NCBI GenBank assembly: GCA_030522415.1 | Contig: CM060106.1 | Coordinates: 29,319,485 to 29,383,484 of the forward strand | Reading direction: 5' to 3' | DNA length: 64,000 nucleotides | Origin: Channallabes apus | Lineage: Eukaryota > Chordata > Actinopteri > Siluriformes > Clariidae | Shown: piece after piece, positions 1 to 13,028 of the stretch | How the letters are laid out: the number at the start of each line of letters is the position of its first letter | Numbering within the stretch: position 1 is the stretch's first letter | Notes under the pieces: model-generated | Told to the model about the DNA's origin: nothing | Database searches by the model: none | What the model saw: only the letters and a program-made list of their open reading frames with translations | Position numbers and translations under genes: made by a program

Positions 1-84
1 TTCCCTACAATACTGGGTATTAATAAGGTACTGTAAGTGTACAGTACAAACTCAATACAGTATTCAAGATGGGCATTGTTGGCT

Positions 85-290
85 CAGTTGGGTTAAATTT
101 CCTCTCAATGCCCAAAACCGCAGCCACTGAATGAAGTGCCAGTCCCAAGCGCGGAAAATATGGGAGTTGCGTCAGGAAGGGCATCCGGCGTAAAACCTGT
201 GCCAAGTTGTGTGCGGATCTGATGGTCTGCTTTGGCGACCAGTCAATGGGAGCAGGCAAAAGACCAACAACAACATTGTCATTAATCAAG
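85..290 (+). repeat. LINE 3'-tail-like interspersed repeat
   Basis: The block contains GGAAGGGCATCCGGCGTAAA, then CTGTGCCAA, GCGGATCTGATGG.CTGC and TGGCGACCAGT..TGGGAGCAG. These resemble the common 3' end shared by fish LINEs and some SINEs (GGGCATCCGGCGTAAAA ... GCTGTGGCGACC ... GGGAGCAG). It is 5'-truncated and diverged. Assignment is by remembered pattern only. Confidence 0.5.
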
Positions 291-845
291 ACGGTTTAAA
301 TTTCACGGAAATGCCTGGCAGGTTCTAGGTGTTAACTTTATGCATAATCAAATATACTTATGCAACCTGCTACTGTAAATATAAATCTTGCTCACAATGT
401 GCTCATATTAATCTTCCTTTCAACACAGTACTGTAAACCTGAACACTGGAATGATTTATAATCTTACCATACTGTACATTAGCCACATTACACCCACTAG
501 CCACATTCCCACTTCCTTATTGTGGAACTGCTCCTTGTGGAACTCCTTGTGAGAACGTGGTTGAAGCAAGATGCAGAATGAACTAAACAAGGCTGTATTA
601 ATGTAACTGACACCTGACAGTGACTTCATGGCACAGACAGGAGATATCAGATGACGTTCTGACGGAATTGTTGCTACGTCAATGACCTCTTTAGGCTTGT
701 GCTATAACCATGCTAGGTCCATGCATCGATGTAGAAAAGTTCATATTATCATGTTCTTCTGGTGCTTTCAGCACATTTATGGCATGCATGCATAAGGTTA
801 TAAGTGTGTATTTGTCACATTCAGAGGATTTATTATAATTACAGA

Positions 846-2001
846 TAGGGCTGGGCGATATGGCAAAAAAGTAATTTTGATAATTTTTCCCCATATTGAA
901 CGATAATGATATATATTTCGATATAAGATGTTAATGCTGCCAGCTTTAAAAGAGAATCCCAACAATGACTGAAGCCACAAAAATTAAAGGGTTCATTAAA
1001 TTACATTTTAAAGTATAGTTTATTAACAAAAACAGATGACAGATTTGGCCTTAAAAATTAAGATACTATAGGCACATGCTCAGAATCTTTACACGGCAAA
1101 GATTTTTATAAAAAAAATAAATAAATACTTGTTTGTGATGAGAAAAAGTATCTTGTGATGATATATTACAATGTTTTGAGATTTTTAAACAATAATGAGA
1201 AACAACATTTAGACCACACACACTAGTGCTGTCTTTTTATCCCACAATTCAGAGTTAAATGAAGGCTATTTCACACGGCCCCAATAAACTGACATAATGG
1301 CTTAAGCATGCAATGACGACAAAAATAGAATGAATTATGAGAAATTATCACATAAAGGTTATTTATGTAGAACAGATGCATTACTCACTTTTTAAAACAT
1401 TAACGCCATGTAACATGCTTAATACTGTGAATATTTATTAAATAGCGTCAAGCAGGTCTAGACGATCATTTATTTATTTATATCTGCCGTTACAGCGCAC
1501 AACCACATGCAAATTGGTGTTTATTAGGGCAGTGTGAATACAACAGCATTTTCTAAATTATGCATAATTTTCTAAATTATGCAGCCCCACTGCTAGCCCT
1601 GCTAGTTGACGGAGTAGCATCGGCCCGCATTTTCATGCTCTCAGTGTGGTCGTGTGGGTGATGCTTTCATATAACGGAGTTCGTGCTACCTTTTTTTGTT
1701 GACAATTTCAACATCTTTGGATAATAACTCGAGGTTAGATTCACTTTCGTCGCTGCTTCCACTAATTTTTATTTATTTTTTTTGTCGTCCTGGTGTTTGC
1801 TTCGCAAAGTGCGGTAGGAAATTAACTTTGACCTGCACGGCACGCGCAAGCTGCACGCTATTGGCTGTTGTCGTATTGTTATGCTGTGTGATTGGCTCTT
1901 AGATTAATTCATATCGAGCAAAAAATGTCTAGAGCTCATCATCGTTATTAAAATCAAATAAATCGCGATTCGATATGATATCGTGTATCGGCCCAGCCCT
2001 A
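846..2001. mobile_element. Non-autonomous hAT-like DNA transposon
   Basis: A 1156-bp unit begins TAGGGCTGGGCGATATGG and ends ...GATACGATATCATATC-type sequence closing in GGCCCAGCCCTA. The terminal inverted repeats (TAGGGCTGGGC / GCCCAGCCCTA) are intact. The flanks ATTACAGA and ATTACTGT agree at 6 of 8 bases, compatible with an aged 8-bp hAT target duplication. There is no transposase-like open frame; the short frame at 1696-1902 has no recognisable domain. Confidence 0.75.
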
Positions 2002-2531
2002 ATTACTGTATCCAATTCCTTACACTATCACTTTGTGATGAAAGGCACCACATGTGTTGTGGTATTTTCAATAACCGGCTAGACCCGACATCAACATACG
2101 TAGAAAGTGTGTAAAAAGACGCAATCTGATCGTACATGGGAATAACTCGGTTCGATCTCATCGGACATGGTGAGCCTGTGATCTTGCGCATTATTGAAAA
2201 GAGAACCTGAGCGCAATGTAGCTTGGAAGTAGTAGGAATTTGATGGATGCCATTCCATTTTGATCCTGTGCATGCTGCGTTCTTCGATATTTTTAGGACG
2301 CTGAGGGAATTTCATGGTCTCCACCAGAGTGTGACAGGTACCACGAATAAGCGGAATCTGAATCCACTAAAGGTTTGTTTCACATGATATTAGAGCAGGT
2401 TTTTCTTGCCACTATTGCCTCTGGCATCTTTCTTCAAGATTCAAATCTACCTGGATTTCTTTGATTTAATGCATGCTACTTAGAGACATGCTGGATGTTT
2501 AAGAATTAGATATCAAACATTTATTACCCAC

Positions 2532-2632
2532 CTTCCCCACGTACACCAGGAGTTTGGCATTGAGTGGATTCTCATCAGAGCTTAACCACAGCTCAGAGTT
2601 ATCATCAGAGGATATGGCTAACTGGAAATCTC
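2532..2632 (-). CDS. b4galnt3/b4galnt4: B4GALNT3/4-type glycosyltransferase, PA14 domain exon (second part)
   Basis: This is a 101-bp exon on the minus strand. The acceptor is TTCTCCAG (AG at 2634-2633), following a run of T, and the donor GTGGGT starts at 2531. It begins with two bases that finish the split Gly codon and ends in phase 0. It encodes DFQLAISSDDNSELWLSSDE and ends ...LLVYVGK. The SSDDNSELWLS core is the conserved PA14 motif (S/A-D-D-N-S/A-E-F/L-W-L-S) of B4GALNT3/4. The next exon should begin near EWTAPGEF; it is not recognisable in 1-2531, so it probably lies off the window. This is the last exon seen. Confidence 0.9.
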
Positions 2633-2997
2633 CTGGAGAAAAAAAAAATATGTGGAAAATATAATGGACATCACACACACATTGCAAAACACATAGCATG
2701 CTCCTACAGTATATGTACTGTACAGTATCAACACATGCAGATGTTAATGCTGGGGCAAAAGACATTACTCTTTACACTTTCATAATCAATATTTTACTAT
2801 TTATATGTACACTGAAGGACAACACTGCTCCACTCCAATCTCCTTCCCCTTCTCTCTTTTGAAGCTTTTCTGTACCTTGTACCCGAAGCAATGATCTAAA
2901 CACAGCCCTTGTAACAATTGTAGTTCTCTTAGAAAAGCATTGCTCCACAGACGCAAATCCATATCCCCATCTATTGCACAACTGCACTGTAACAAAC
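2633..2997. other. Short intron between the two PA14 exons
   Basis: A 365-bp intron with GT (2997-2996) and AG (2634-2633) ends on the minus strand. It splits a Gly codon after its first base. No repeat was recognised. Confidence 0.85.
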
Positions 2998-3088
2998 CAT
3001 CTTTATATGGATGAATAAAGCCAAAGATGCGCAGTCCGTAATTCTTCCACTTTGGAACCACAGCCAGTTTCTTCACCGTGGTTCTGGT
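2998..3088 (-). CDS. b4galnt3/b4galnt4: B4GALNT3/4-type glycosyltransferase, PA14 domain exon (first part)
   Basis: This is a 91-bp exon on the minus strand. The acceptor TTTTGCAG (AG at 3090-3089) is preceded by a pyrimidine/T-rich tract, and the donor GTTTGT starts at 2997. It starts in phase 0 and ends after one base of a Gly codon, completed by GA of the next exon. It encodes [18 protein letters not shown] followed by [13 protein letters not shown]. The [12 protein letters not shown] strand begins the PA14-like beta-sandwich. The donor is weaker than consensus (GTTTGT), but the phase match across a 365-bp intron confirms the junction. Confidence 0.9.
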
Positions 3089-3954
3089 CTGCAAAACAAA
3101 TGCAGAATGCAAAGGTGAGAAACCCAGGGACTTCAATTTGCACTGCATACACAACACGCTCTAAAGTGTGATAAGATTTTTAAATAGACCGAAAATATAC
3201 ATCATACCAAATTATAGAGCAGCAGGTTATTTAGAGTAATATACAGTACATACACTACAGTAAGTATGTGAACAGTAAGACAATTGTCATATTTTTGCCT
3301 TTATACAGTACATCACCACAATAGATTAGAAGCAAAGCAATCAAAATGTTAATGAAGTGTAGATCTTCAGCTTAAATTTAATGGATTTTTTTTTTTATTA
3401 AATATTGCATTAACTGCTTTGGAATTAAAGCCATTTCTTCCCCATAGTTTCTCCTTTCACAGACTCAAAAGTAATTGGGTGATTAACTGATAAGTAGTTT
3501 AATGGCCAGGTGTGAGCTGTTTTTGACACATTAAAAGAGATAAATGTTTAAAGTCGGTAGCTATTTATGGAAACTCTCTATGTTCTCCAAATAGGCATCG
3601 ATGCAAGTGAAAAGGCCCATCTAAAAAAAAAAAAAAAGACAGCAGACAAAAACATTAGCATTGGCGAGATCTGCAATACCAATTAATGCACTGGAGAGTT
3701 CAACAATGCCAAAAGACCAGGAAGAGCACAGAAAACAACTAAATAAAGTGGATGCACAGCTCTTTCTTTGGTGAAGAATAACACCTCGTAAAACCTTTTG
3801 CTAAGTCAAGAACACTCTGGAGGAGAGTGTACAAGTGTACAAGTTCTCAAGGTCTAAAAGCAATATCTTTGTGAATATACTGTAAATAGTTTGTTTACTT
3901 CAAGATGTAAACCACTGATGAGACTCAAGAACAGAAAGGCCAAAACTATAATAT

Positions 3955-4270
3955 ACACCGTTTAGCCACAACATTAACATTGATTATCAATTATATACCA
4001 GTAAACTGGTGACAGGATCATGGGCACCGTTGACGTGTTTATACCTGTGGGGACTAAAGGATACTCTGTCTGGTCTGATCCCACAGAAAGGCGAATGCAG
4101 CACAACTCGCCGAAAAAAAGGCAAGCTGACACAGCGTCCAAGCTCCAAAAGTCCCAATCTGATCGAGCACCCGTGACATGTACCGGACAAACAAGTCCGA
4201 TCCATGAAGGCGCCATCCAGACGCAACCCACATTACCCAAATAATCTGCTGACAATTGTCTGGTGCAAGG
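3955..4270 (+). mobile_element. Internally deleted Tc1-like element (family B)
   Basis: It begins with the family terminus (TACACCGTTTAGCCACAACA, normally ..GATCAGCCATAACATT) and continues through GACAGGATCATGGGCACC and GTCTGGTCTGATCCCACAGA. It then jumps to the 3' transposase region (CCAATCTGATCGAGCACC, GGACAAACAAGTCCGATCCA), so most of the transposase gene is missing. Relatives in the window lie at 39205-39400, 47700-48270 and 52985-53935. Confidence 0.65.
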
Positions 4271-4658
4271 AGTCATAACGTGAGGAAAGCAAACTATATT
4301 GGGCATAATGTTTTGCATTGTAATGTTATTATACTGATTTGCATAAGTAGATAATTTTGTTAGTTTGTCCAAGTATGTCTGAACCTGTAAAAATGGATGA
4401 AGTTTGTAATTATTGGCATTAATTTCTGAATGGCTAAGTCTGGAAGTCTGCTTCACAAATAACACCTTGATACTTTCATTTCAAATCCACTGTGGATGTA
4501 AGTCAAAATAAAAAAAAATAATAAAAAAATAAAAAAGTCAGTGTCCAAATAATAATGGATCTGAGTGTAGACTTATAATGCATCTTATCATCCTGGTTAC
4601 AACCTCCCCCTGACAGAATTACTGATGCAGCTAATTAGTGATATGACTTACTTACTGT

Positions 4659-4819
<161 letters not shown>

Positions 4820-5235
4820 AATATATTATATATAAAACAAATATACATATAAAAAAAATACTGTATATAATTTATATATATATATATAAAATCCTAATCT
4901 TAACTTCAGGAAACAACAACAGCAGTTTTATATAAAATAAATTAGAGTAACTATCATTTCAGTAACAATATGGCCAAATAATGTGCTTGTGCTCTATGAA
5001 CAAAGTTTGTTTCAAAAGTGCATCTGATGAAATTAGCTTTCCATCTTGTCATCTTCTTTCCTTTTCATCTTCTTCTGACTTTTATATTTTAATACAGAAG
5101 TTATATTCATGAAAAATGTATCGCTTGTTTTGTACGCTGACGATTGCATTACCTGTACTGGTCAGATTGTTGATGTTTTTCCCTCCCTGACTATTGAATT
5201 AAAATATTGTTTTCCCTTACTTTTAATTTTCTTCT

Positions 5236-5236
<1 letters not shown>

Positions 5237-5325
<89 letters not shown>
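5237..5325. repeat. (TA)n plus poly-T tract
   Basis: About 64 bp of TA dinucleotides run directly into about 25 T. Confidence 0.95.
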
Positions 5326-5332
<7 letters not shown>

Positions 5333-6364
5333 AACCAGCTCAACATTAGCAGTGCCGGTAATTTTATGCTAAGAAGCTGAAGATGGAAATCATAGCTTAC
5401 TAGCTAAACTACTAAACAACACATTTCCACAATCAAACACAACTTTATACTTACTGGTTTAATGCAAATTTTAGACCTTACACCTACTGCAGGCTCTAAG
5501 CCATTCCAACTTCCGCAGATATGTTTAAGCTAGACATGTCAGTCACGTTTGTTTCCTATTTACTGATTTCCTGGCAGCTGGTAACGAGGTTCCGCTACTC
5601 TGAGAGGTCTACCAACCGTTATACGGAGAAGCCATCCATCCAAGCAGCATAAACGAAGAGCTCACGCTCTAATCAACATCAAGATGCTTATTTTTTTCCT
5701 GTACAAAGCACACGCTCCTCACACCCCGTTCAATCCATCCCCCATGTGTTCGGCAGAGACTCGAAATAACGTGTTAAAAGCCTGTTCTTTAATGAGCGTT
5801 AATCTTTTGTCCAATTAAAACTTTAGGGACGCGAGCACCAAACAGACACTAACTGATGCACAAGCTTCTCGTCTATGTCTGGGGAACGCAAAGATGCTTT
5901 TCTCGAAGAGTTTGAGTTAAACGAACAAACAATAATTTGATTTGTTAACAATTTCAAAATATTCAATTCCATTAGAATTGCTGAACAATATGGACCAAAC
6001 TTTTCACTGCTATATTTCAGTTAATTTTAGGCTTTGATCTACAGTAGCTCAAACACTAATCTGACTTAATCAGTATTTTGTTTTTCACTACATTTTTCTT
6101 ACTAATCTCTGAAACCAGTCAGCAGGTCCAAGCTTCAAATAACTTTTAACTACATACCTTTCCTATTAATTTCACTATAATAATATAATTATATAATAAT
6201 TTTAATACAATAAAAAAAATTGCTTGCATCTATTTACTCAATACCTAATTAGGGTTTACAAATATTACAAAATACATAAAAAAAAAAACAGAACTGATTA
6301 TTGATTATAAATCGATTACTAGGATGTACTAAGCTGATCAGACACAAGGCTTTGGTTTACTCAC

Positions 6365-6460
6365 ATGTGGGTACAAAGGGAAGTGCAGGTTCTTCCTGAG
6401 CTGAGAGACTGATGAGCCGCACCAGTCCTCGAACACGTGCAGGTTGGCCTGGCCTTTATA
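6365..6460 (-). CDS. b4galnt3/b4galnt4: B4GALNT3/4-type glycosyltransferase, conserved exon preceding PA14
   Basis: This is a 96-bp exon (32 codons, phase 0 at both ends) on the minus strand. The acceptor is CTTGCAG (AG at 6462-6461) and the donor GTGAGT starts at 6364. It begins [15 protein letters not shown], includes [10 protein letters not shown] and ends ...YPH. This is the hallmark block before the PA14-like domain in vertebrate B4GALNT3 and B4GALNT4. These enzymes transfer GalNAc in beta-1,4 linkage to GlcNAc on N- or O-glycans, giving LacdiNAc, in the Golgi. The YKGQ start and the next exon's TRTTVKKLA favour B4GALNT4, while GSS..QLR and PLYPH resemble B4GALNT3. This recall is from memory, so both symbols are given. 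Confidence 0.88.
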
Positions 6461-6819
6461 CTGCAAGAACATAACAAGAAACAGGGTATATAATGATCAC
6501 AGCATCAAGGGCAGAGTTTTAGAGAAAAGAATTCACTTCCTAATTCTGTCTTTCATTACCAGATCCCTATTTCTCATTCTGAAAGGTCAGGCTGCTAGTC
6601 TAAGTCTTTCTAAACAGACAGCTGACTGGTAGAACAAATGATTAAGGACAAGCAAGGGGACAAAAATACCAAACGAAAAAAAAAAACAAACGAGAGTGAC
6701 AGAGCTGTGCTTGATAGCCATCCCCAGCTTAGATTCCTGCATGTCCAGTTCAGGCTCATACAGCCTCGTCTTGTGGAAATTGGGTCTGTGAATAGGAACA
6801 ACCCCAAGAGAGGAGAGAG

Positions 6820-7640
6820 AATGTGTGAAAGAACTACAGCGGGTGCTCTGGATTTGGCTGCAAATCAACGCCATGCGAGGTGTGAACGCAGGCTTCATAA
6901 ATGCACTCGCTGTGCCATCGGGGTCATTTATGGATAACGGCTCATACGGTGTGTGTGCCAAGCTGCTCAGGAATTCATGGGAAAGGAAAAAATCTTTGAT
7001 TGATATATACATAAGAGACAGAAACCGCTGAAGCGGAACACCGCTTAGCCCCACTCGTATTAAAATGCACTAAAAGCAATTTCTAAAATTCCCGAAAATA
7101 ATCAAAACTCAAACTGTCCCCAGTGTCTCTGAATTGAGAGGATAACTGTGCACTGAGCTGCTGCTGATACCATCTCACACTCTGCCTCCTCCAATCTGTC
7201 CATCAGTTTCAGGTCTTCTCTCCACTCTCGGGTTTAATTTTAGCCTTTCTAATTGCGGCCAGTGTAGACGTAGGCCTTGGCATCCCACCTACTCGGGGTG
7301 GACAGCGGGCATTTCAGGTCTCTTTCCAGACAGACGTGGCAGACACGTCGCGGTCTCCTGTGCCGTCTTATGTCTCATACATGCCAATCACGCCAAATAT
7401 TATGCAGCATGCACGTCTCAGCTATTAAATATTTCAGCAAGTCCTCTAATCAAATCAGAAAGACTTTCCACGAAGCCTGTGTTAATAAATTATTAGAACA
7501 GAGCTTATAGTTCTTTGTAATCATATCCTTGGCTGCTCCCCATTCCAGCTTTTCGTTTTAGTCGGCCTCATTTATCAACCTGGATATGAATAAATTTACT
7601 GGCAAATTGTTTCGCAAGAGCATTTACACAAGAAATGTGC
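6820..7640. other. Candidate conserved non-coding block (unique sequence)
   Basis: About 800 bp without a recognisable repeat, more GC-balanced than its surroundings. It has homeodomain-like and AT-core motifs (TTTCTAATTG, GATATGAATAAATTTA, AGCTATTAAATATTTC) and no splice-flanked open frame. Possible enhancer; this is inference only, as conservation cannot be tested here. Confidence 0.25.
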
Positions 7641-9360
7641 TAGTCTTGAAAATCCAGAGAGTTCAGGGTGGGAAAAAGAATGCAGGTACATTCATTTACA
7701 AGGAGAATTTCTGGGAGCACACAAAATACAAAGAATAGAGGCAAAAATGTCCTTAAAAAAATTTTAAAGGTACAATTGTGTTCCTTTATTTTTTTTTATA
7801 ACCAAACGATAATTTTTAATCTAACACGTTTTTGTCACTCTGCACAGCATTTATGGATTGCTACTGTATATTTCCAAATGTGTTATAAAAACCTGCTTAC
7901 AAGTCAATCCTGCAGAGAAACTGATAAGACTCATAACCTGATATGTCAGCCTTTTTTTTTCATACCAAATATTCACCAAAACCTCCAAAATCCCTGTGCT
8001 ATCAGCAGCATTTCACGTGCTTCCCTGATAGCATTCATCTTTTTAAAAAAAAAAAAAAAAAAAAAAAGAAGCAGTGCAGTGCTTAAATATATTTAGCTTG
8101 GATAAGGGTGTGCTTTCAGCCACTGGTGTATACAGTAAAGGGGATGGAGTGTGGTTGATAGGACGTTTCCTTCTATCGGACCGATCTCTCCGCACTTCCA
8201 GATGAAGCCCCGTTGATGCATTCCCCACACGTTTCCCACGGACAAATAATGGAATTCAATAACAGTGCTGAGAAGCTCGTAAATCACGAGGTGAAACCAA
8301 AGGTCATTTTTGCACCTGAGTGGGTTTATGCCAAGGATGATGGGAAGGATTGGAATTTATGTGTATTGAAGCCATGTTTCTAACATAGCAGAAGAATGAG
8401 ACACAATACTTGTACTTAAATCACTCGAATAAGAGATGGTGTCATTTAAAGGCTGATGTTCTCCTGAGCTTTTCTTTGATGTTAAAATGTGTACAAGTGG
8501 ACACCTATTGGTTAGCTTTTAGTTTGAATCTGGCAACTCATCCATCACACAACCTAGAAGAAGGGCCACTAGGGACCACACCAGACTGTTGCCACCATGA
8601 TACTGCTTCCTGTTCACTGCATGTGCCTTTTCTCTTGGGAAACAGGAGACAGAGACTACCCACAGTGATAGACCAAGACAGAGATTAGTCAACACCGTGG
8701 CTAGCAAAGTCGAACATGAATCATCTATCATCATTCAGGATGGTTTGCAGCAGGGGAGAATGTAAGCACAAAAAACATTCTGATTACACTGACGTGTTTT
8801 CAACGGCTGAAGCATCGATCCATGCCGCCGTTATAAACTCTTGACTTTTTTTTTTTCCAAAGACAAAATTCTTCACCTTTAGTGAAACTGGTACTGTATC
8901 TGCAATTTCCATATATCTTCATTCATATCAGATTATTAGTTCACCTACAGTACTATACAATGTTGAGATGGAGAGAAGCGTTTCAGTTATATACACACAT
9001 CATTAATCTTTTGTGAAGTAATTCCTGTATTGCCACATTGACTCAAATTGTTTAGTTTTTTATTTCATTTTAATTTATACAGTTAATTTGAAGTGTTAAA
9101 ATGTTTCTATTCCTCTATAATCCTAAAGGATTATACTCTAAACATCACACATTGACAGACATCACATCATCCTGTGGAGGTTTGTTTAGAATTGTAACAG
9201 AATCTGAAGGGAAAAAAAATTATCCTGAATCGGGTTATTTATAAAACTGACATTTACAGAATTGCGATACAAATCGAAACAGCAAACACAAACGGAATTA
9301 TCATGATAATATTGTACTATGAGGTGTCTTGTAATTCCAATCCCAAATGTCTATTATCAC

Positions 9361-9654
9361 TCACTCACTCATCTTCTATACCGCTTTATCCTGTATTCAG
9401 GGTCTCGGGGACCTGGAGTCTATCCCAGGAGACTTAAGGCACAAGGCAGGGTGTGACTACAGGCAATTTGGGAACACCAATTAGCCTAACCTGCATATCT
9501 TTGGACTGTGGGAGGAAACCGGAGTACCCGGAGGAAACCCACCAAGCACGGGGAGGACATGCAACCTCCATGCACTCAGGGATGGGAATCGAACCCGGAC
9601 CAGGGGCAAAGCAAGGCGACAGTGCTAACCGCTACACCACTGTGCCGCGCCACC
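9361..9654 (-). mobile_element. V-SINE (Mermaid/DANA-like), internally shortened
   Basis: On the minus strand it reads tRNA-like head (GTGGTGTAGCGGTTAGCACTG), core (CCACAGTCCAAAGATATGCAG) and tail (GCGGTATAGAAGATGAGTGA). Near-perfect 11-bp flanks TGTCTATTATC (9349-9359) and TGTCCATTATC (9655-9665) mark the target duplication. It is about 60 bp shorter than the other copies because part of the tail-proximal CACA region is missing. Confidence 0.85.
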
Positions 9655-10602
9655 TGTCCATTATCGATATAAATTAATTCATAATAAGATTTACACACCA
9701 AGTCACATGCTCTACATTTAAAAACCAACAAGATATGAACTACAACTTAATCAAATATAAATCAACCCTCACAACTTGCTGAGCAGACTTTACAGTATAT
9801 ACTGTAGCTAAAACAAGTTTTTAGACTTGTTAAAAAAAACTTAATCCGAGATAGTACTCAGAAGTACTGAAATACTTAATTTCTCTAATATCACAGAAAT
9901 CTCCAAACTCTAATTTTCCTTGTTTTTTTTTTTTTACTTATTTATTAGAGGATATTAAATTAATTATTGATTAAATTATATATTGATTAAATATAATATT
10001 GATTAAATATGCAGTATCTGGTCATAGATACTTTTAAAAATGTGGGCCTTCGACAAAACAACTTGGTCCCTTTATCACTTATATAACAGCCATAAGACAT
10101 AGTGGGACTTCTGACTCTTTTAAATGTTTGCGTGTGTGTCTCTATCAATATTTTTTTTAAAGATCTGATATGTAAAGTATCCACCATGCACCCTTGCGCA
10201 AAGAAAATAAATTCTTATACTGTATATTAACTGTAGATATATATTAAATGATTGTGTTCTGATCTACTGTTAAATTGAAAAGATTTTATTATAAAAAGAT
10301 AATGTTATAATGTTAATATTTATCTTTGCTACACTAACTGATAATTACTACTAATTCAAAAAGATATTCATATTCAAAATATATTCACAATATACAGAAT
10401 AATATATTGTATTAATATATTACATTGAAAAAAACATAAGGAATTGCTACAGTACTTTTCATATATTGTGATAGATATATTCAAATATATAGCTTCATAT
10501 ATGTATTTATATGTATTTTATATTTTTTATATATTTATATATATATATGTATTTTATTTTCAACAATATACTTACAGTAATATATTTAATCTGATTTTAT
10601 AT

Positions 10603-10826
10603 ACAGGTCCTTCTCAAAAAAATGTGCATATTGTGATAAAGTTCATTATTTTCTGTAATGTACTGATAAACATTAGACTTTCATATATTTTAGATTCATT
10701 ACACACAACTGAAGTAGTTCAAGCCTTTTATTGTTTTAATATTGATGATTGTGGCATACAGCTCATGAAAACCCAAAATCCCTATCTCAAAAAATTAGCA
10801 TATCATGAAAAGGTTCTCTAAACGAG

Positions 10827-10916
<90 letters not shown>

Positions 10917-10963
10917 CGTTTAGAGAACCTTTTCATGATATGCTAATTTTTTTATTTTTTTGA

Positions 10964-10967
<4 letters not shown>
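10603..10967. mobile_element. Palindromic Tc1-like-derived element (foldback MITE)
   Basis: The left end (ACAGGTCCTTCTCAAAAAAA) continues through the family's terminal repeat to ATCATGAAAAGGTTCTCTAA and ACGAGCTC. After a CT/TA/GA tract the sequence returns as its reverse complement (GAGCTCGTTTAG, AGAACCTTTTCATGATATGC, TTTTTTTGAGA). No transposase remains. The right arm stops at TGAGAA and runs into another TA tract (10967-11000). Family placement is from memory of a common fish Tc1-like element. Confidence 0.7.
10829..10915. repeat. (CT)n(TA)n(GA)n compound tract
   Basis: A self-complementary run (CT, then TA, then GA) forms the centre of the palindrome at 10785-10967, so the whole can fold as one long hairpin. 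Confidence 0.9.
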
Positions 10968-11013
<46 letters not shown>

Positions 11014-11654
11014 ACAATATGCTTATATATTAATGTACAGTAGTTTGGACAAAATAGACTATACAGGCATTAAATCAGAGCATTTTATAATCTATTGCCA
11101 TATATGTTTTTCCGTAAGGACAAGGTTTTTCATATTAGCCGATACTTGCTCTATTTGGACAAGCACAATAATGCGAACCTGTAATTTGCTTTGCAGCTAG
11201 AACTACTGTCGTAGGTGTTATTATTGGAAAATAATCAACACCTTGAAAGACCCATTTAAAGCTTTAGGCTCATAGCCCTTCAGTGTATACACTAGTCATA
11301 GGATTCTCTTCTCTGGCTCTGCATTCCAGTGAAATTGTTCACCTTGAGGAAAGGCACCTTGAGGAGAGGCTCATTATCTGATCCTTCATCTCTTGCTTTA
11401 AAGCTTAGCTTAAAACATCCCTTTTCTTTCACACATCTTCTCTTTAGGGATTTTCTCTGGACTTACTGAATGGTATAAGTATTACACACCTCTGGTACTG
11501 CTATAATTATGTTGCTTTATAACATGCCCCTGAAAAGCAACAGCTTTCCATTACCATGCTGTATCCTGTAGATATTATCCTTAGATATATCACCTCTTTT
11601 CCCCTTGCACTCGGGCAGCCATGTTGCTTCATGGCAATTGTCTGTTTTGGAGAC

Positions 11655-11930
11655 ATTGTTATGCCAGATAATCACACATTTAGAACTGGCAGAACATCGG
11701 GATTCTGCTAATTAATAGGGGGAGTAATGAGGCGGCGAGTGGCAGAACACTGTGCTCTTCATTACTGGCTGATAAGAGCTTGGCAGGCGTGTTTTTTTCC
11801 CGCTTTGGCTTTGACTCGATGTGATGAGCTCAAGCGTTTTATGGTGATTATTCAGATAGGTCAATAACACATTCAACTTGCATCCATCCGCAGGGATTGC
11901 ACTAAACATTGTAATAAAGCTAACATAACC
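11655..11930. other. Candidate conserved non-coding stretch
   Basis: Repeat-free, GC-balanced sequence with AATTAATAGG, TTCATTACTGG and GGTGATTATTCAGATAGGTC motifs. No open frame with splice sites fits. A regulatory role is speculation. Confidence 0.2.
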
Positions 11931-13028
11931 GAAAGACTGACCTGGGCTTGTTGGGTTTTTTTTTTAATACACTGAGTTTGAGTACTGAAGGTTGTCATGT
12001 TTGCAGGTGACTAACGCATCTATATTTGGAGAGAAATCATACCGTGCTGCAGAAGGACTGGCACATCATTGCTTTTCCTCCTGTCCTTCTGGCCACCTGT
12101 TCATGTAATTTTAGCATAATTCCTGAAGGGATGGGGGAAAAAAGTGTGGGCGGATGTTTCCTCAGAGAAATGATTTTGATTGGGGGGGGATGCAGATAGA
12201 CGGAGAGGGGAGTTTGACATATCATAGAGCGATCGTTAAAATGCCTTCCTAATTACACTATTCCCTTTATAAGAGGAACATCACTATAAAGTCAAATCAT
12301 TAATGTAAGAGGGGAGGACATGAGATTATAGCAAATTATTTTATATACTCCGCAGGTCTCATCATAAGAACTATATTAGCAGGTTCCATGCTTTTTTTTA
12401 TACCTATGATGGAAGTGAGGTTGAGCATCCACGGGGTGGTATAAAATAAAATTAAAAAAAACAATTATATGTTGACCAGCATTTAAAAAAAAAAAAAGAA
12501 AAGAAAAAAAAGTCACATTTTTACAACGATTCAGTAGATTATTCAGTTATTCAGGTTAATGGCGATAAACAAGAACAAGGAATGTGTCAAGGCGCATACC
12601 AATACTCAGGATATACAGTAGATTGCGTTTCCAGATTTAATACTTTGTTAAGCAACCCTATTAATGGGGGGACAAGCAAGTGTGAAAAAAATATTACACC
12701 TGTGTATCATATGCACTATTTATGGATGTACCAATTTAATCGCAATGTGTAACCTCCAACAATGGAATTCATTCTGCCACCACGCAAGTTTTTATTTAAA
12801 TTTAAATTTCATTTTAGGGATAAAAAATTAACCACAGGAGGAATTTCTTTGGAGCAGGAGTTCACACTGGTGACCTTATATACTGTAAATGTGATGCAAT
12901 TTAAATGCTTAAATGCGTGCTTAGGGCCCCTTGAGATTCCATACCAAATAATTTGAGCTTTCAGGATAGTTTGAAAAAGACCTTTTTTTTTTTTTACATA
13001 TGATTATAAAAATGACCATTATGCCTAC

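Larger units (their letters stand above)
1..2531. other. Downstream intron of the B4GALNT gene
   Basis: No further exon is recognisable. The stretch holds a LINE-tail-like repeat near 85-290, a hAT-like element at 846-2001 and otherwise AT-rich sequence. The open stretch at 2091-2324 (minus) does not resemble the expected next B4GALNT exon. Confidence 0.6.

Noticed and set aside
1696..1902. Cys-rich 68-codon frame inside the hAT-like element
   Set aside because: No BED finger or hAT dimerisation motif; likely chance.
2091..2324. Minus-strand frame downstream of the PA14 exons, considered as the next B4GALNT exon
   Set aside because: Its sequence lacks the expected EWTAPGEF-type block and convincing splice sites.
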